This document shows positions 43,513 to 53,055 of a stretch of 64,000 nucleotides of DNA, one piece after another. Source of the stretch: Acetatifactor muris (GTDB taxonomy: Bacteria > Bacillota > Clostridia > Lachnospirales > Lachnospiraceae). Position numbers and translations under genes: made by a program. The notes beneath the pieces are model-generated. The model saw only the letters and a list, made by a program, of their open reading frames with translations. It had not been told where the DNA came from and made no database searches. The number at the start of each line of letters is the position of its first letter. Within the stretch, counting starts at the first letter, position 1. The DNA lies in assembly GCA_023663635.1 (NCBI GenBank), contig JAMPHD010000011.1:17445-81444 (forward strand). Reading direction: 5' to 3'.

Positions 43513-44349
43513 ATGAACAAAACAAAAAAATCTTTGATGAAAAAATGTATCAGCGCGGTCATTTGCCCGGTATGCGCCCTTGCGCTTATGACGGGATGCG
43601 GGAAAGCGGAGAGCAAAACGGTGTCCACGGACGGCTCCACATCCATGGAAAAAGTGATCGGCGCATTAGGAGAGGCTTTCGAGAGTGACAATCCCGGGGT
43701 GATCTTTACATACAATCCCACCGGTTCCGGCTCCGGAATCACCGCCGTGGCAGAGGGACGATGCGATATCGGGCTCTCCAGCCGCAGTTTAAAGGAGGAA
43801 GAAAAGGCAAAAGGCCTGACCGAGACTGTTCTGGCGCTCGACGGAATCGCGGTCATTGTAAATCCCGACAATCCGGTAGACGATCTGGATCTTGAGACGA
43901 TCGCTAAGATTTACACCGGCGAGATCACGAATTGGAAAGACGCGGGTGGAGATGATCTGGAGATCGTTTTGATCGGTCGTGAGGCCGGGAGCGGTACGAG
44001 AGACGGCTTTGAATCCGTTACGGGCACGGAGGATGCCTGTAAATACAGGCAGGAATTGACATCCACCGGAGATGTGATCACAACGGTGGCGGGCAATCCG
44101 GCAGCGATCGGTTACGCGTCATTGGCCTCTGTCAAAGAGTCGGTCAAAGCGCTTTGCGTCGGCGGCATCATGCCCACTGAGGAGACAGTGCAAGACGGAA
44201 GTTACACGGTGCAGCGTTCTTTCGTACTGGTGACCAAGTCAGACGCGAAACTCTCGAAAACGGCGCAGAAATTCTTTGACTATATCACTTCCGCTGAGGC
44301 GGAGGAGATCATTTCCGCGGCGGGCGCAGTGCCGGTACGGAGCCGGTAG
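43513..44349 (+). CDS. pstS: Phosphate-binding lipoprotein
   Basis: A 278-residue secreted lipoprotein with a charged start, a hydrophobic stretch and the lipobox LMTGC (lipidated C29). The phosphate-binding segments VSTDGSTSMEKV, GSGSGITAV and REAGSGTRDGFE are typical of PstS. Anchored outside the membrane, it delivers phosphate to PstCA. AAGGAGAG precedes the ATG. It is first gene of pstSCAB-phoU-phoPR. Confidence 0.95.
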   Translation: MNKTKKSLMKKCISAVICPVCALALMTGCGKAESKTVSTDGSTSMEKVIGALGEAFESDNPGVIFTYNPTGSGSGITAVAEGRCDIGLSSRSLKEEEKAKGLTETVLALDGIAVIVNPDNPVDDLDLETIAKIYTGEITNWKDAGGDDLEIVLIGREAGSGTRDGFESVTGTEDACKYRQELTSTGDVITTVAGNPAAIGYASLASVKESVKALCVGGIMPTEETVQDGSYTVQRSFVLVTKSDAKLSKTAQKFFDYITSAEAEEIISAAGAVPVRSR

Positions 44350-44380
44350 AGCGCCGGAAAAGGTAGTGGGGAGACATCTG

Positions 44381-45256
44381 ATGAAGAGTGGAAAACGTTT
44401 TATGGAAAACGCCATACACGGTATATTTCTGGCGCTTGGCCTTGCCACGGTCGGCTGCGTATTGCTCATCACCGTGTATCTTATCCTGTCCGGACTTCCG
44501 GCAATCCGAAAGATCGGTCTCGGGAAGTTCCTTTTGGGACGAAAATGGGCCTCCACGGCCTCGCAGCCGCAGTACGGGATCCTGCCCTTTATCCTTACGA
44601 GTGTTTACGGCACGGCGGGCGCCATTCTCGTGGGAGTGCCGATCGGTTTTATGACGGCGGTCTGGCTCGCAAAGATGGCAGGGCCCAAAATAAAGGCTGT
44701 CATAGAGAGCGCAGTCAGCCTTTTGGCGGGCATTCCCTCGGTGGTATACGGGCTTGTGGGCATGATGGTACTGGTTCCGGGCATACGGGTCGCCTTCCGT
44801 ATCCCGGATGGGGCAAGCCTCTTGGCAGCCATTGTCGTGCTCGCCATCATGATCCTCCCGGGTGTCATCAAAGTGTCGCTTACATCGTTGGAGGCTGTTC
44901 CCAAGGAATACGAGGATGCCTCTCTGGCCTTGGGCGCGACGCCGGTGGAGACTTATTTTCGTGTATCCGTCCCGGCGGCGAAAAGCGGCATCGCGACTGC
45001 GGTGGTATTGGGGGTCGGCAGAGCGATCGGCGAGGCGATGGCGGTGATGATGGTGGCGGGAAATGCCCCCAATATGCCGGGAATTTTTCAAAGTGTCCGT
45101 TTCCTGACTACTGCGGTGGCGAGCGAAATGTCCTACGCAAATGACGGGAGTCTGCAAAAACAGGCATTGTTTTCGATCGCGTTGGTGTTGTTTCTGTTTA
45201 TCATGCTGATCAATGCCGTATTGAATTTGTGTTTAAAATCAGGCAGGGAGAAATAA
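44381..45256 (+). CDS. pstC: Phosphate ABC transporter permease
   Basis: A 291-residue permease with six membrane helices and the BPD motif EAVPKEYEDASLALGATPVETYFRVSVP. The region LLAGIPSVVYGLVGMMVLVP is characteristic of PstC/PstA. The start is ATG 44381 after GTGGGGAG; the longer frame from 44276 overlaps pstS and lacks a site. It pairs with PstA in the membrane channel. Confidence 0.95.
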   Translation: MKSGKRFMENAIHGIFLALGLATVGCVLLITVYLILSGLPAIRKIGLGKFLLGRKWASTASQPQYGILPFILTSVYGTAGAILVGVPIGFMTAVWLAKMAGPKIKAVIESAVSLLAGIPSVVYGLVGMMVLVPGIRVAFRIPDGASLLAAIVVLAIMILPGVIKVSLTSLEAVPKEYEDASLALGATPVETYFRVSVPAAKSGIATAVVLGVGRAIGEAMAVMMVAGNAPNMPGIFQSVRFLTTAVASEMSYANDGSLQKQALFSIALVLFLFIMLINAVLNLCLKSGREK

Positions 45257-45257
45257 A

Positions 45258-46121
45258 ATGCGAAGACAGACGGTTTCGTTTAAAAGAAAGTTTTACATTG
45301 CCATCCTGCGCGTGCTGATGGGAGTTTCGGTGGGTATCACCTGCGCTTTGGTGATCTTTTTGATCGGTTATGTACTGTGGAAGGGAATTCCCAACATCTC
45401 GTGGGAACTGCTCACCACCAAGCCGAGTTATCTGTCCGGGCGGATCGGGATTCTGCCGGATATTCTCAATACGATCTATATTGTGATCGCGACACTGCTG
45501 TTGGTGCTGCCGATCGGAACGGGCGCGGCCATCTATCTCACGGAATACGCCAAGGCCGGACGGACGGTGGAGGTGATCGAATACGCGGCCGAGACGCTGT
45601 CGGGGATTCCCTCCATCATATATGGTCTGGTGGGAATGCTGATATTCTGTCAACTGTTGGGAATGAAGACATCCCTTTTGGCAGGGGCGTTTACCTTGGT
45701 GATCATGAATCTTCCCACCGTTATGCGGACCGCGCAGGAGAGTCTGAAGACGGTGCCGCAGAGTCTGCGGGAGGCCGCCTTCGGTCTGGGGGCGGGAAAG
45801 TGGCGTGTGATCCGCACGGTAGTGCTCCCCGGCTGTATCGACGGTGTAGTGACGGGTTGCATTCTGTCGGTGGGGCGGATCCTCGGGGAATCGGCAGCGC
45901 TGCTCTTCACGGCAGGTTTTGCCCATGCCCTAAACGGGTTCTTTGAGGGATTGGGCAGCGCGGGGGCGACATTGACGGTCGCGCTGTACGTCTATGCCAA
46001 GGAGAACGGCGAATTTGGAATCGCCTTTGCCATCGCTGCCATACTGATGTTCTTAACCGTGTTCATCAATCTGGCAGCCACGTTGACAGGCAGATATTTT
46101 CAGAGGAGAAGAAATCTATGA
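45258..46121 (+). CDS. pstA: Phosphate ABC transporter permease
   Basis: A 287-residue permease with six helices, the [18 protein letters not shown] element and the ATPase-contact loop [20 protein letters not shown]. The length and the position one base after pstC are standard. The stop overlaps the pstB start by 4 nt. Confidence 0.95.
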   Translation: MRRQTVSFKRKFYIAILRVLMGVSVGITCALVIFLIGYVLWKGIPNISWELLTTKPSYLSGRIGILPDILNTIYIVIATLLLVLPIGTGAAIYLTEYAKAGRTVEVIEYAAETLSGIPSIIYGLVGMLIFCQLLGMKTSLLAGAFTLVIMNLPTVMRTAQESLKTVPQSLREAAFGLGAGKWRVIRTVVLPGCIDGVVTGCILSVGRILGESAALLFTAGFAHALNGFFEGLGSAGATLTVALYVYAKENGEFGIAFAIAAILMFLTVFINLAATLTGRYFQRRRNL

Positions 46122-46873
46122 GTGATATCATGACGGTACGGGATCTGTGTCTTTGGTATGGCAATACACAGGCTTTACGAAATATCAATATGGAGATCAA
46201 AGAGTGTAGCATCACTGCGTTGATCGGTCCTTCGGGATGCGGCAAATCCACCTTTTTGAAATCGTTGAACCGGATGAATGATCTGATTCCCGGTGTGAGG
46301 ATCACGGGACAAGTCTCCTACAGAGGCAGTGATATCTATGCGGCGGGAACGGATGTCAATGAACTTCGGCGCAGTATCGGCATGGTCTTTCAGAAACCGA
46401 CGCCGTTTCCCATGAGCATTTATGACAATATCGCTTACGGACCGCGGACGCACGGGATGAAAAATAAGGCAAAATTGGATGATATAGTGGAGAACTCGCT
46501 GCGCGATGCCGCTATCTGGGATGAGGTGAAGGACAGGCTGAAGAAATCGGCATTAGGACTCTCGGGCGGTCAACAGCAGAGGCTCTGTATTGCGCGGGCA
46601 TTGGCGGTTTGTCCGGATGTGCTCCTGATGGATGAGCCCACAAGCGCGTTGGATCCGATCTCTACGTCCAAGATCGAAGAGCTTGCAATGAAATTGAAGA
46701 ATAAGTATACTATTATCATCGTAACTCACAATATGCAGCAGGCGGTGAGGATCTCCGATAACACGGCATTCTTTCTTCTCGGCGATCTGGTTGAATACGG
46801 CGACACGGAAAAGATGTTTGGGCAGCCAAAGGATAAGAGGACGGAGGATTATATAACGGGGAGGTTTGGATGA
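46118..46873 (+). CDS. pstB: Phosphate ABC transporter ATP-binding protein
   Basis: A 251-residue ATPase with Walker [11 protein letters not shown]-loop [21 protein letters not shown] (a PstB hallmark), signature [15 protein letters not shown], Walker [14 protein letters not shown] and H-loop IVTHNMQQA. It powers PstSCA uptake. It overlaps both neighbours by 4 nt. Confidence 0.97.
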   Translation: MSDIMTVRDLCLWYGNTQALRNINMEIKECSITALIGPSGCGKSTFLKSLNRMNDLIPGVRITGQVSYRGSDIYAAGTDVNELRRSIGMVFQKPTPFPMSIYDNIAYGPRTHGMKNKAKLDDIVENSLRDAAIWDEVKDRLKKSALGLSGGQQQRLCIARALAVCPDVLLMDEPTSALDPISTSKIEELAMKLKNKYTIIIVTHNMQQAVRISDNTAFFLLGDLVEYGDTEKMFGQPKDKRTEDYITGRFG

Positions 46874-47517
46874 TGAGAAGTCGTTTTGATGAACAGCTTG
46901 CCACGCTGAAACGGGAGCTCACCCAAATGGGAGCCATGTGTGAGGAGGCGATCGCCATTGCCTCAAAGGCATTGATGACGGGGGACACCGTGCTCACGGA
47001 ACAGGTCGTATCTTTAGACGGAGAGATCGATCGCATGGAGCGCGCCATAGAGACGCTGTGCCTGAAACTTTTATTGCAGCAGCAGCCGGTGGCAGGAGAT
47101 CTGCGTCAGATTTCCGCGGCTCTGAAGATGATCACGGATATGGAGCGCATCGGGACGCAGGCGGCGGATATCGCGGAGATCATTACCTTTCTGAACGGCA
47201 GGACCGGCGAGGAATGCGGGTATATCCGCTCCATGGCTGAGACGGTGATCCAAATGGTCACGGAGAGTGTTGATGCCTTTGTGAGACAGGATCCCGTTTC
47301 GGCGGGCGCGGCGATCGACCGCGATGACGTGGTAGATCAGATGTTTTTGCAGGTTAAGGAATCTTTGATCCGGCTGATAGCGGACAGTCCGGAAGATGGC
47401 GGATATGCGTTGGATCTGTTGATGATTGCCAAATATTTTGAGCGCATTGGAGATCATGCGGTCAATATTGCGGAGTGGGTGACCTTCTCCGTGACGGGTG
47501 TGCATAGGAGGTTGTGA
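46870..47517 (+). CDS. phoU: Phosphate uptake regulator
   Basis: A 215-residue all-helical protein of two PhoU three-helix bundles ([23 protein letters not shown] and the C-terminal [25 protein letters not shown]). The metal-binding-type E/D-R-x-x-D motifs ([27 protein letters not shown]) are kept. It links PstB to the PhoR kinase and represses the Pho response when phosphate is ample. Translational coupling to pstB and to the response regulator is visible. Confidence 0.95.
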   Translation: MMRSRFDEQLATLKRELTQMGAMCEEAIAIASKALMTGDTVLTEQVVSLDGEIDRMERAIETLCLKLLLQQQPVAGDLRQISAALKMITDMERIGTQAADIAEIITFLNGRTGEECGYIRSMAETVIQMVTESVDAFVRQDPVSAGAAIDRDDVVDQMFLQVKESLIRLIADSPEDGGYALDLLMIAKYFERIGDHAVNIAEWVTFSVTGVHRRL

Positions 47518-48213
47518 ATGAAAGTATGGTGTGTGGAGGATGACGAGAGCATCCGGGATATCGAAGTGTATACGCTCAATTCCACCGATTTTGAGGCGAG
47601 AGGATTTGCGGACGGAGCAGCTTTTCGGGAGGCTCTGAACCTGGAAAAACCCGATTTGGTCATCCTTGACATCATGCTGCCCGGGGAGGACGGGGTGGAA
47701 TTGTTGAGGGCTCTGCGGGCTGACCCCGACACATGCAGGATCCCCGTCATCATGGCGACCGCAAAAGGTATGGAATATGACAAGATCCGCAGCTTGGATA
47801 TGGGAGCGGACGATTATCTGGTGAAACCTTTCGGAATGATGGAAATGGTCTCCCGCGTGAGAGCGGTACTGCGCAGATGCCTTCCCGGAGATGTGCAGCA
47901 TCTGCTGAAAACGGGCGGTCTGGTGATGAATTTGGATGAGTATACCGTCACGATTGACGATGAGAGGATCCACCTTACGTTAAAAGAGTTTGAACTCCTG
48001 AGACTGTTTCTCTCTCATCCGGGCATCGTATTCACCCGCGACAGGCTCTTTAATGATATATGGGGTGATGATTATGTCGGTGAGACGAGAACGGTGGATA
48101 TGCATATTCGAACCCTGCGCGCCAAATTGGGAGAGTATGGGCGACTGATCGAGACAGTGCGCGGCGTGGGATACAGATTAGAGGTAAACGGGAATGGCAA
48201 AGAAAATATTTAA
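47518..48213 (+). CDS. phoP: Pho response regulator (OmpR/PhoB type)
   Basis: A 231-residue regulator. The receiver domain has acidic pocket E7-D8-D9, phospho-acceptor D51 (LVILDIMLP) and the conserved Lys in DDYLVKPFG. The C-terminal winged helix (about 130-225: TLKEFELLRLFLSHPGIVFTR, ETRTVDMHIRTLRAKLG) is OmpR/PhoB-like. It starts directly after the phoU stop and overlaps the kinase gene by 20 nt. It is the likely activator acting at the repeats upstream of pstS. Confidence 0.94.
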   Translation: MKVWCVEDDESIRDIEVYTLNSTDFEARGFADGAAFREALNLEKPDLVILDIMLPGEDGVELLRALRADPDTCRIPVIMATAKGMEYDKIRSLDMGADDYLVKPFGMMEMVSRVRAVLRRCLPGDVQHLLKTGGLVMNLDEYTVTIDDERIHLTLKEFELLRLFLSHPGIVFTRDRLFNDIWGDDYVGETRTVDMHIRTLRAKLGEYGRLIETVRGVGYRLEVNGNGKENI

Positions 48214-49849
48214 ATCGATCGTGATCGCGGCAGGGGCGGTTTTGATCGCAAGTCTGGTGATCATCATGAGTTGTTTGTACCGGTATTTCAGTACGGTGCA
48301 GGAGAAAGCTTTGGAAGATGAACTCGCTCTGGCGGCTGTCGCGGTGGAAAGGGACGGCCGTGACTATCTTGAGGAATTAAAGTCCGATCAGTACCGCCTG
48401 ACTTGGGTTGCGGCGGACGGAGAAGTTCTATATGATACGCAGTCGGACGGAGAGAGCATGGAAAATCATGCGGACAGGGAGGAGATCCGGCAGGCTCTGC
48501 AGAGCAGGGAGGGCAAGAGTGTCCGCTACTCCACAACGCTTTTGGAAAAGACGATCTACCGTGCCCAAAGGTTGGATGACGGTACGGTATTGAGGATTTC
48601 CGTCAGCAGCGCCACGGTATGGGTGCTAATGTTGGGGATGATACAGCCGATTCTGGTCGTACTGGCGGCATCTCTCATTCTGGCGGGAATATTGGCGGGA
48701 CAGCTCTCCAAGCATATCATGCAGCCCCTGAATGAGCTTGATCTGGAAAGGCCGTTGGAAAACGATACTTATGAGGAATTGTCTCCGCTGTTAAACCGCA
48801 TCAATAATCAGCACAAACAGATCAATATGCAACTGGAAAGACTGCAGAGGAAAAATGACGAATTTGATCAGATCACGCAAAGTATGACGGAAGGACTTGT
48901 GTTGCTGAATGAAAAGAACCAAATCCTGAGCATTAATCCCGCCGCGTTATCTCTGTTTCATGCAGAGTATTCCTGTATAGGCAAGGATTTCCTGACCATT
49001 GAGCGAAGTCATGAGGTAAGTCGCGCGATCGGGGATGCCTTTGAGACCGGATACAGCGAGATCCGCATGGAGCGCGGGGAAAAGGAATACCAACTTCATT
49101 TTAACCGCATCGAGTCAAACGGTTCCGTGGTCGGGGCGGTGGTGTTGGCCTTTGACAGGACGGCGACCGCCTGTGCGGAGAGAAACCGGAGAGAGTTTAC
49201 CGCCAATGTATCCCACGAATTGAAGACCCCGCTGCAATCCATTATGGGAAGCGCGGAGCTAATGGAAAACGGTCTTGTAAAACCGGAGGATCTTCCCCGT
49301 TTTGTAGGACATATCCGTGCGGAAACGGGAAGGCTTGTGGCGTTAATCGACGATATCATCCGTCTGTCGCGGTTGGACGAAGGAAGTGATATGCCTTTTG
49401 AAAGCGTTGATCTGTATGAAATTGCCGCCGAGACGGTGGAGGGCTTGAGCGATATAGCGGCGGCAAAGGATGTGAAAATGACCCTAACGGGTGAGACTGT
49501 GCGGATAAAAGGCGTCAGTCGGCTTTTGACGGAAACTCTCTGCAATCTCTGCGACAATGCCGTTAAATACAATAAGGACGGAGGCACGGTGGAAGTGTCC
49601 GTAAACAGACAGGGAAATGACGCGTTGGTATCCGTGCGGGATTCCGGAATAGGCATTCCGCATGAACATCAGGCGAGAGTGTTTGAACGTTTCTACAGGG
49701 TGGACAAGAGTCGTTCCAAAGAATCCGGCGGTACGGGACTCGGCCTTTCCATCGTGAAACACGCAGTACAATATATGGATGGCCGGATTGATCTGCAGAG
49801 CAGTCCCGGGGAGGGAACGGTCGTATCGCTCACTTTCCCGGTAGAGTAA
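48194..49849 (+). CDS. phoR: Pho sensor histidine kinase
   Basis: A 551-residue kinase with two membrane helices (about 9-30 and 140-166) flanking a roughly 110-residue extracellular domain. A HAMP-like segment and a PAS domain (about 215-320) precede a HisKA helix with H341 in NVSHELKTPLQ, and a catalytic ATP domain has N-box LCDNAVKYN, G1 DSGIGIP and G2 GGTGLGLSIVKH. This is the Firmicute PhoR plan. The last gene of the pst operon; a promoter for plsY follows. Confidence 0.94.
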   Translation: MAKKIFKSIVIAAGAVLIASLVIIMSCLYRYFSTVQEKALEDELALAAVAVERDGRDYLEELKSDQYRLTWVAADGEVLYDTQSDGESMENHADREEIRQALQSREGKSVRYSTTLLEKTIYRAQRLDDGTVLRISVSSATVWVLMLGMIQPILVVLAASLILAGILAGQLSKHIMQPLNELDLERPLENDTYEELSPLLNRINNQHKQINMQLERLQRKNDEFDQITQSMTEGLVLLNEKNQILSINPAALSLFHAEYSCIGKDFLTIERSHEVSRAIGDAFETGYSEIRMERGEKEYQLHFNRIESNGSVVGAVVLAFDRTATACAERNRREFTANVSHELKTPLQSIMGSAELMENGLVKPEDLPRFVGHIRAETGRLVALIDDIIRLSRLDEGSDMPFESVDLYEIAAETVEGLSDIAAAKDVKMTLTGETVRIKGVSRLLTETLCNLCDNAVKYNKDGGTVEVSVNRQGNDALVSVRDSGIGIPHEHQARVFERFYRVDKSRSKESGGTGLGLSIVKHAVQYMDGRIDLQSSPGEGTVVSLTFPVE

Positions 49850-49891
49850 GATCATCAATAAGATCCGTGTCGGGCGGCATCGAAATGAGGA

Positions 49892-49920
49892 TTGAATTTG
49901 CGGGTATAATACGTTATAAT
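49892..49920 (+). promoter_or_regulatory. Promoter of the plsY gene pair
   Basis: TTGAAT (49892-49897), 17 bp, TATAAT (49915-49920), 43 bp after the kinase stop. Confidence 0.6.
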
Positions 49921-49995
49921 TTGTTAGAAGAAAAATTTGGCAGTGTATCAATGAAGACACCGATCCGCAACGGATGGCAGGAGGGAACAGATAGG

Positions 49996-50610
49996 ATGGA
50001 GACGCTCAAATTTGTCATAGCCGGCTACCTGTCCGGCAGCATAGTGTTTGCCCGCGTCTGCGCGAAACTGTTCAACAAACCGGGCATTTTGCGGGAGAGC
50101 AGGGATGGAAATCCCGGGACCGCGAACGCCTTTCAATACGGCGGGTTCCTGTGCGGGATCATCACCTTATGCGGTGATCTCGCCAAGGGGTTCCTGCCCG
50201 TTTTTGCGTATTTGAGATACAGGGAAAATTTGGCGGGTTCTCCGCTCGCCACGGCATTGGTGCTTGCGGCTCCCGTGCTCGGACACGCATTTCCCGTATT
50301 CTTTCATTTTCAGGGCGGTAAGGGTATCGCGGTTACTTTTGGATGTCTGTTGGGCATGTTTCCCCAAATGACGCCCGTGGTGCTGTTTGCTCTGCTCTTC
50401 GTATTCTTTTCACTGGTACTCAGGATCACGCCGCATTTTGCCCGCACGGTGGTCACTTATATCGCCGCGCTCTGCGGTTTCATCAGACTGCGCTGCGAGC
50501 CCGGGATCATACTCGGTTTCCTGCTCATGACGGCGGTGGTCCTGATTCGAATGCATATGAGTAAGGAGCAGAGAGAAAGGATGAGGGTGAGGCTGTTGTG
50601 GATGCGCTGA
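49996..50610 (+). CDS. plsY: Glycerol-3-phosphate acyltransferase (PlsY family)
   Basis: A 204-residue membrane protein with five or six helices and the PlsY motifs GYLSGSIVFARVCAKL, RDGNPGTANAFQ and FFHFQGGKGIAVTFG. It transfers an acyl group from acyl-phosphate to glycerol-3-phosphate, the first step of phospholipid synthesis. ATG 49996 is set after AGGAGGG; the upstream frame has no membrane signal. FHFQGGKG replaces the common FRFKGGKG and can be accommodated. It overlaps the glycosyltransferase by 13 nt. It may be a second, divergent PlsY copy; this cannot be judged from one window. Confidence 0.88.
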   Translation: METLKFVIAGYLSGSIVFARVCAKLFNKPGILRESRDGNPGTANAFQYGGFLCGIITLCGDLAKGFLPVFAYLRYRENLAGSPLATALVLAAPVLGHAFPVFFHFQGGKGIAVTFGCLLGMFPQMTPVVLFALLFVFFSLVLRITPHFARTVVTYIAALCGFIRLRCEPGIILGFLLMTAVVLIRMHMSKEQRERMRVRLLWMR

Positions 50611-51707
50611 TCTTAACCTGTGGCATGGGCGGGGGACACAATGCCGCGGCTGCGGCCATAGCGGAAGAATTGACCGGGCAGGGAGATCGGGCCGTCATGA
50701 TGAACCCGTACACACTCTGCGGGGAACGCATAGAGAAAAGGATCAACGGCACTTATATTTCCACCGTGCAGCACTGCCCGCCTCTCTTCGGTCTGGTCTA
50801 TCTGTTGGGCGAGATGTATCGGAGACTGCCCTTTCGCTCTCCGGTGTATTTTCTGAACAAGGCTGCCGCGGCCTATCTTGCGGATTATCTGGAGCGTGAA
50901 CATTTCGATGTGGTGATAACCACCCACCTTTTCCCGGGAGAGATACTGACATGGCTGAAAAACCACGGCGTCACCGTGCCGCCGGTGCTGTTTGTCGCCA
51001 CGGACTATACCTGCATCCCTTTTACGGAGGAGATAGATTGTGAGGCCTATGTGGTGCCCCATGAGGAACTCATAGAGGAATTTGTGAGCCGGGGTATTCC
51101 TAAGGATCGGATCTATCCCCTCGGTATCCCCGTACAGGCATCCTTCCGACGCCCCGGGACCTGCGCGGAGGCCAAGGCCGCGTTGGGATTGGAAGAAAAT
51201 ACGGACTATCTGCTTCTCGCCGGCGGGAGTATGGGCGCCGGGAAAATTTCCCCCATTGTCAGGAAACTGCTGACGCTCTGCGATGATCGGGTGCGGCTGA
51301 TCGTGGTATGCGGCAGCAATCGGAAACTCTATGCCAAACTGCGCCAAAAGTATGGCGATACGATCATCCTGCTGCAGAGCACGGATCGGATGGCCGAATA
51401 TATCCGCGCGAGCAGGATCTATTTCACCAAGCCGGGAGGGCTTTCCTCCACGGAGGCCGCGGTCATGTCCGCGCTGACCGTCCATCTGCCGCCCATTCCG
51501 GGCTGTGAGACAAGGAATGCCCGCTTTTTTGCGGGACACGGCATGAGTCATCGCCTCAAATGCTCCAAGAAAGGAATCTCCCGGGCGCTTGCCATGGCGG
51601 AGGATCCCCGGGTGCGGGATGAGATGAACCGCAATCAAAGGGAGATCATTCACGCGGATGCCTGCGCCGAAGTGTGCGGGTTGGCGCGGAGGATGGATTT
51701 ATTTTGA
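50598..51707 (+). CDS. MGDG synthase/UgtP-like diacylglycerol glycosyltransferase
   Basis: A 369-residue GT28-type enzyme. The N-terminal LTCGMGGGHNAAAAAIAEEL is the MGDG-synthase/UgtP motif; the C-terminal Rossmann half has LLAGGSMGAGKISP and the sugar-nucleotide segment TKPGGLSSTEAAVM. It should transfer a hexose from UDP-sugar to diacylglycerol at the inner membrane face. It starts at GTG 50598 inside plsY, so the two lipid genes are coupled. Next to the Pho operon this fits replacement of phospholipid by glycolipid, an inference. Its end overlaps the convergent tetR gene by 9 nt. Confidence 0.87.
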   Translation: MDALILTCGMGGGHNAAAAAIAEELTGQGDRAVMMNPYTLCGERIEKRINGTYISTVQHCPPLFGLVYLLGEMYRRLPFRSPVYFLNKAAAAYLADYLEREHFDVVITTHLFPGEILTWLKNHGVTVPPVLFVATDYTCIPFTEEIDCEAYVVPHEELIEEFVSRGIPKDRIYPLGIPVQASFRRPGTCAEAKAALGLEENTDYLLLAGGSMGAGKISPIVRKLLTLCDDRVRLIVVCGSNRKLYAKLRQKYGDTIILLQSTDRMAEYIRASRIYFTKPGGLSSTEAAVMSALTVHLPPIPGCETRNARFFAGHGMSHRLKCSKKGISRALAMAEDPRVRDEMNRNQREIIHADACAEVCGLARRMDLF

Positions 51708-52244
51708 ACAGCCTATTTTTTCCAACATATTGAGGGCAATATTGGCTACTCCTTTAGGAGACAGGGGTATATCTTCCATAATCCACTGCCGGGCCAGGAA
51801 GTATGTGCCGCCGGACAGATAGGCGGAGAGCAGTCGGGCATCGTTCTCATCCGGATTTTGAAATACCCTGTTCGTTGTTTGGGTCGGAATGTTTTGATAG
51901 ATATGGTTAAAGATTTTGAGCCAGTCTGCTTCGGGAGTATGCATAAAAAGCAATTTTGCCAGCTCGGATTGTTCGGACAGGCGCAGGAAAAATCGCTCCA
52001 CATCGTCTGCCGTCAACGGCTTTTGAAAAGTTCTAAATATTTCTCCGAAAAATTCACTCTGCATCTCTAAAAGGATATCTCGGGGCAGTTCATAATATCG
52101 GTAGAATGTAGTCCGGTTGACTCCGGCCTTTTGACATAATTCCGTGATATTAACCTTGTCCAAAGGTTTTTCCTTTAGCAGCGTCAGCAGTCCCTCTCTC
52201 AGCATCCGCTTGGTGATTTTGACTCGTTGATTCGTATCCGGCAT
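51699..52244 (-). CDS. TetR-family transcriptional regulator
   Basis: A 181-residue regulator with an N-terminal helix-turn-helix (VNITELCQKAGVNRTTFYRYY, about residues 30-50) and a helical ligand-binding C-terminal domain. It reads away from the HdeD-Cls-DUF389 group, and the shared intergenic region contains two dyads, so it most likely represses that group and itself. The inducing signal is unknown. Confidence 0.9.
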   Translation of the reverse strand: MPDTNQRVKITKRMLREGLLTLLKEKPLDKVNITELCQKAGVNRTTFYRYYELPRDILLEMQSEFFGEIFRTFQKPLTADDVERFFLRLSEQSELAKLLFMHTPEADWLKIFNHIYQNIPTQTTNRVFQNPDENDARLLSAYLSGGTYFLARQWIMEDIPLSPKGVANIALNMLEKIGCSK

Positions 52245-52280
52245 ATAATTGTCCCCTTAAATTGTGAAAATTTTGTAAAT

Positions 52281-52311
52281 GATACAACATTTCGACTGTA
52301 AATGTTGTATC
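52281..52311. promoter_or_regulatory. Perfect TetR-type operator dyad
   Basis: GATACAACATTT (52281-52292) and its exact reverse complement (52300-52311) flank 7 bp. It lies 36 bp upstream of the tetR start and suits a homodimeric repressor. Confidence 0.7.
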
Positions 52312-52337
52312 AACAACGTATACTAAGAAACTGTATG

Positions 52338-52377
52338 TTGCAAATGCGACAAATGTAGTGTTATAATTCTATAACAC
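52338..52377 (+). promoter_or_regulatory. Promoter of the HdeD-Cls group with overlapping dyad
   Basis: TTGCAA (52338-52343), 18 bp, TATAAT (52362-52367). A dyad, GTGTTATA and TATAACAC around ATTC (52358-52377), covers the -10 and could be a second operator. Confidence 0.55.
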
Positions 52378-52452
52378 GAAATTTTCTCTGTCAAGGGAGA
52401 AAGTTTTATAGGTGTCAGCATTGAAAGGGCAAAGAGAAAGGCAGGGTTAATT

Positions 52453-53007
52453 ATGAGCATACGCAGACAAACTTGGAGTACCATTCTTTTATGTATTACC
52501 GAAGCGGCAGTAGGAGTTCTGTTGCTTATTCGCCCGGTGAGTTTCACTGCTGCGATCGTTGCGGTTGCGGGTGTTGCTTTGATCGCAAACGGTATTATCA
52601 GTATTATTCGCTATTTCAAAAGCAGCCCGGAATATGCTGCCGTAAGCAGCCTTCTGACCCGGGGATTGATTTCTGTAGGCGCAGGTGCCTTTTGCGCGTT
52701 GAATCCACAGTGGTTTATTGCCACTTTTCCCGTGATTGCGGTTTTATATGGCATTGCCGTCCTGATAGCAGGATTGGGAAAAGTACAGCTGACAGTTGAT
52801 CTGTTTCGGTTAAAAAACCGCAAATGGTGGTGGGGAGCTATCAGTGCGGTTTTAACCCTTCTCTGTGCCGTTGTCATCATCAGCAATCCCTTTTCCTCTA
52901 CAATGATCATGTGGTGGTTCATGGGAATTTCGCTGATTATTGAAGCGATATTTGATTTGCTTACCATGATCATGAGCCACAGATTCGGCGGAGGAACAGA
53001 TTTGTAG
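52453..53007 (+). CDS. HdeD/DUF308 membrane protein
   Basis: A 184-residue protein with six membrane helices arranged as repeated hairpins (AAVGVLLLIRPVSFTAAIVAVAGVALIANGI, then further copies). This is the HdeD (DUF308) family, first known from acid resistance. Its function in Firmicutes is unclear; the neighbours point to membrane stress. The DNA is visibly less GC-rich than that of the pst operon. It is first gene of the TetR-linked group. Confidence 0.88.
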   Translation: MSIRRQTWSTILLCITEAAVGVLLLIRPVSFTAAIVAVAGVALIANGIISIIRYFKSSPEYAAVSSLLTRGLISVGAGAFCALNPQWFIATFPVIAVLYGIAVLIAGLGKVQLTVDLFRLKNRKWWWGAISAVLTLLCAVVIISNPFSSTMIMWWFMGISLIIEAIFDLLTMIMSHRFGGGTDL

Positions 53008-53055
53008 AAATAATGTCAGGCGTTTCAACGGACAGAGGTTTTAGGAGGAACTGCG

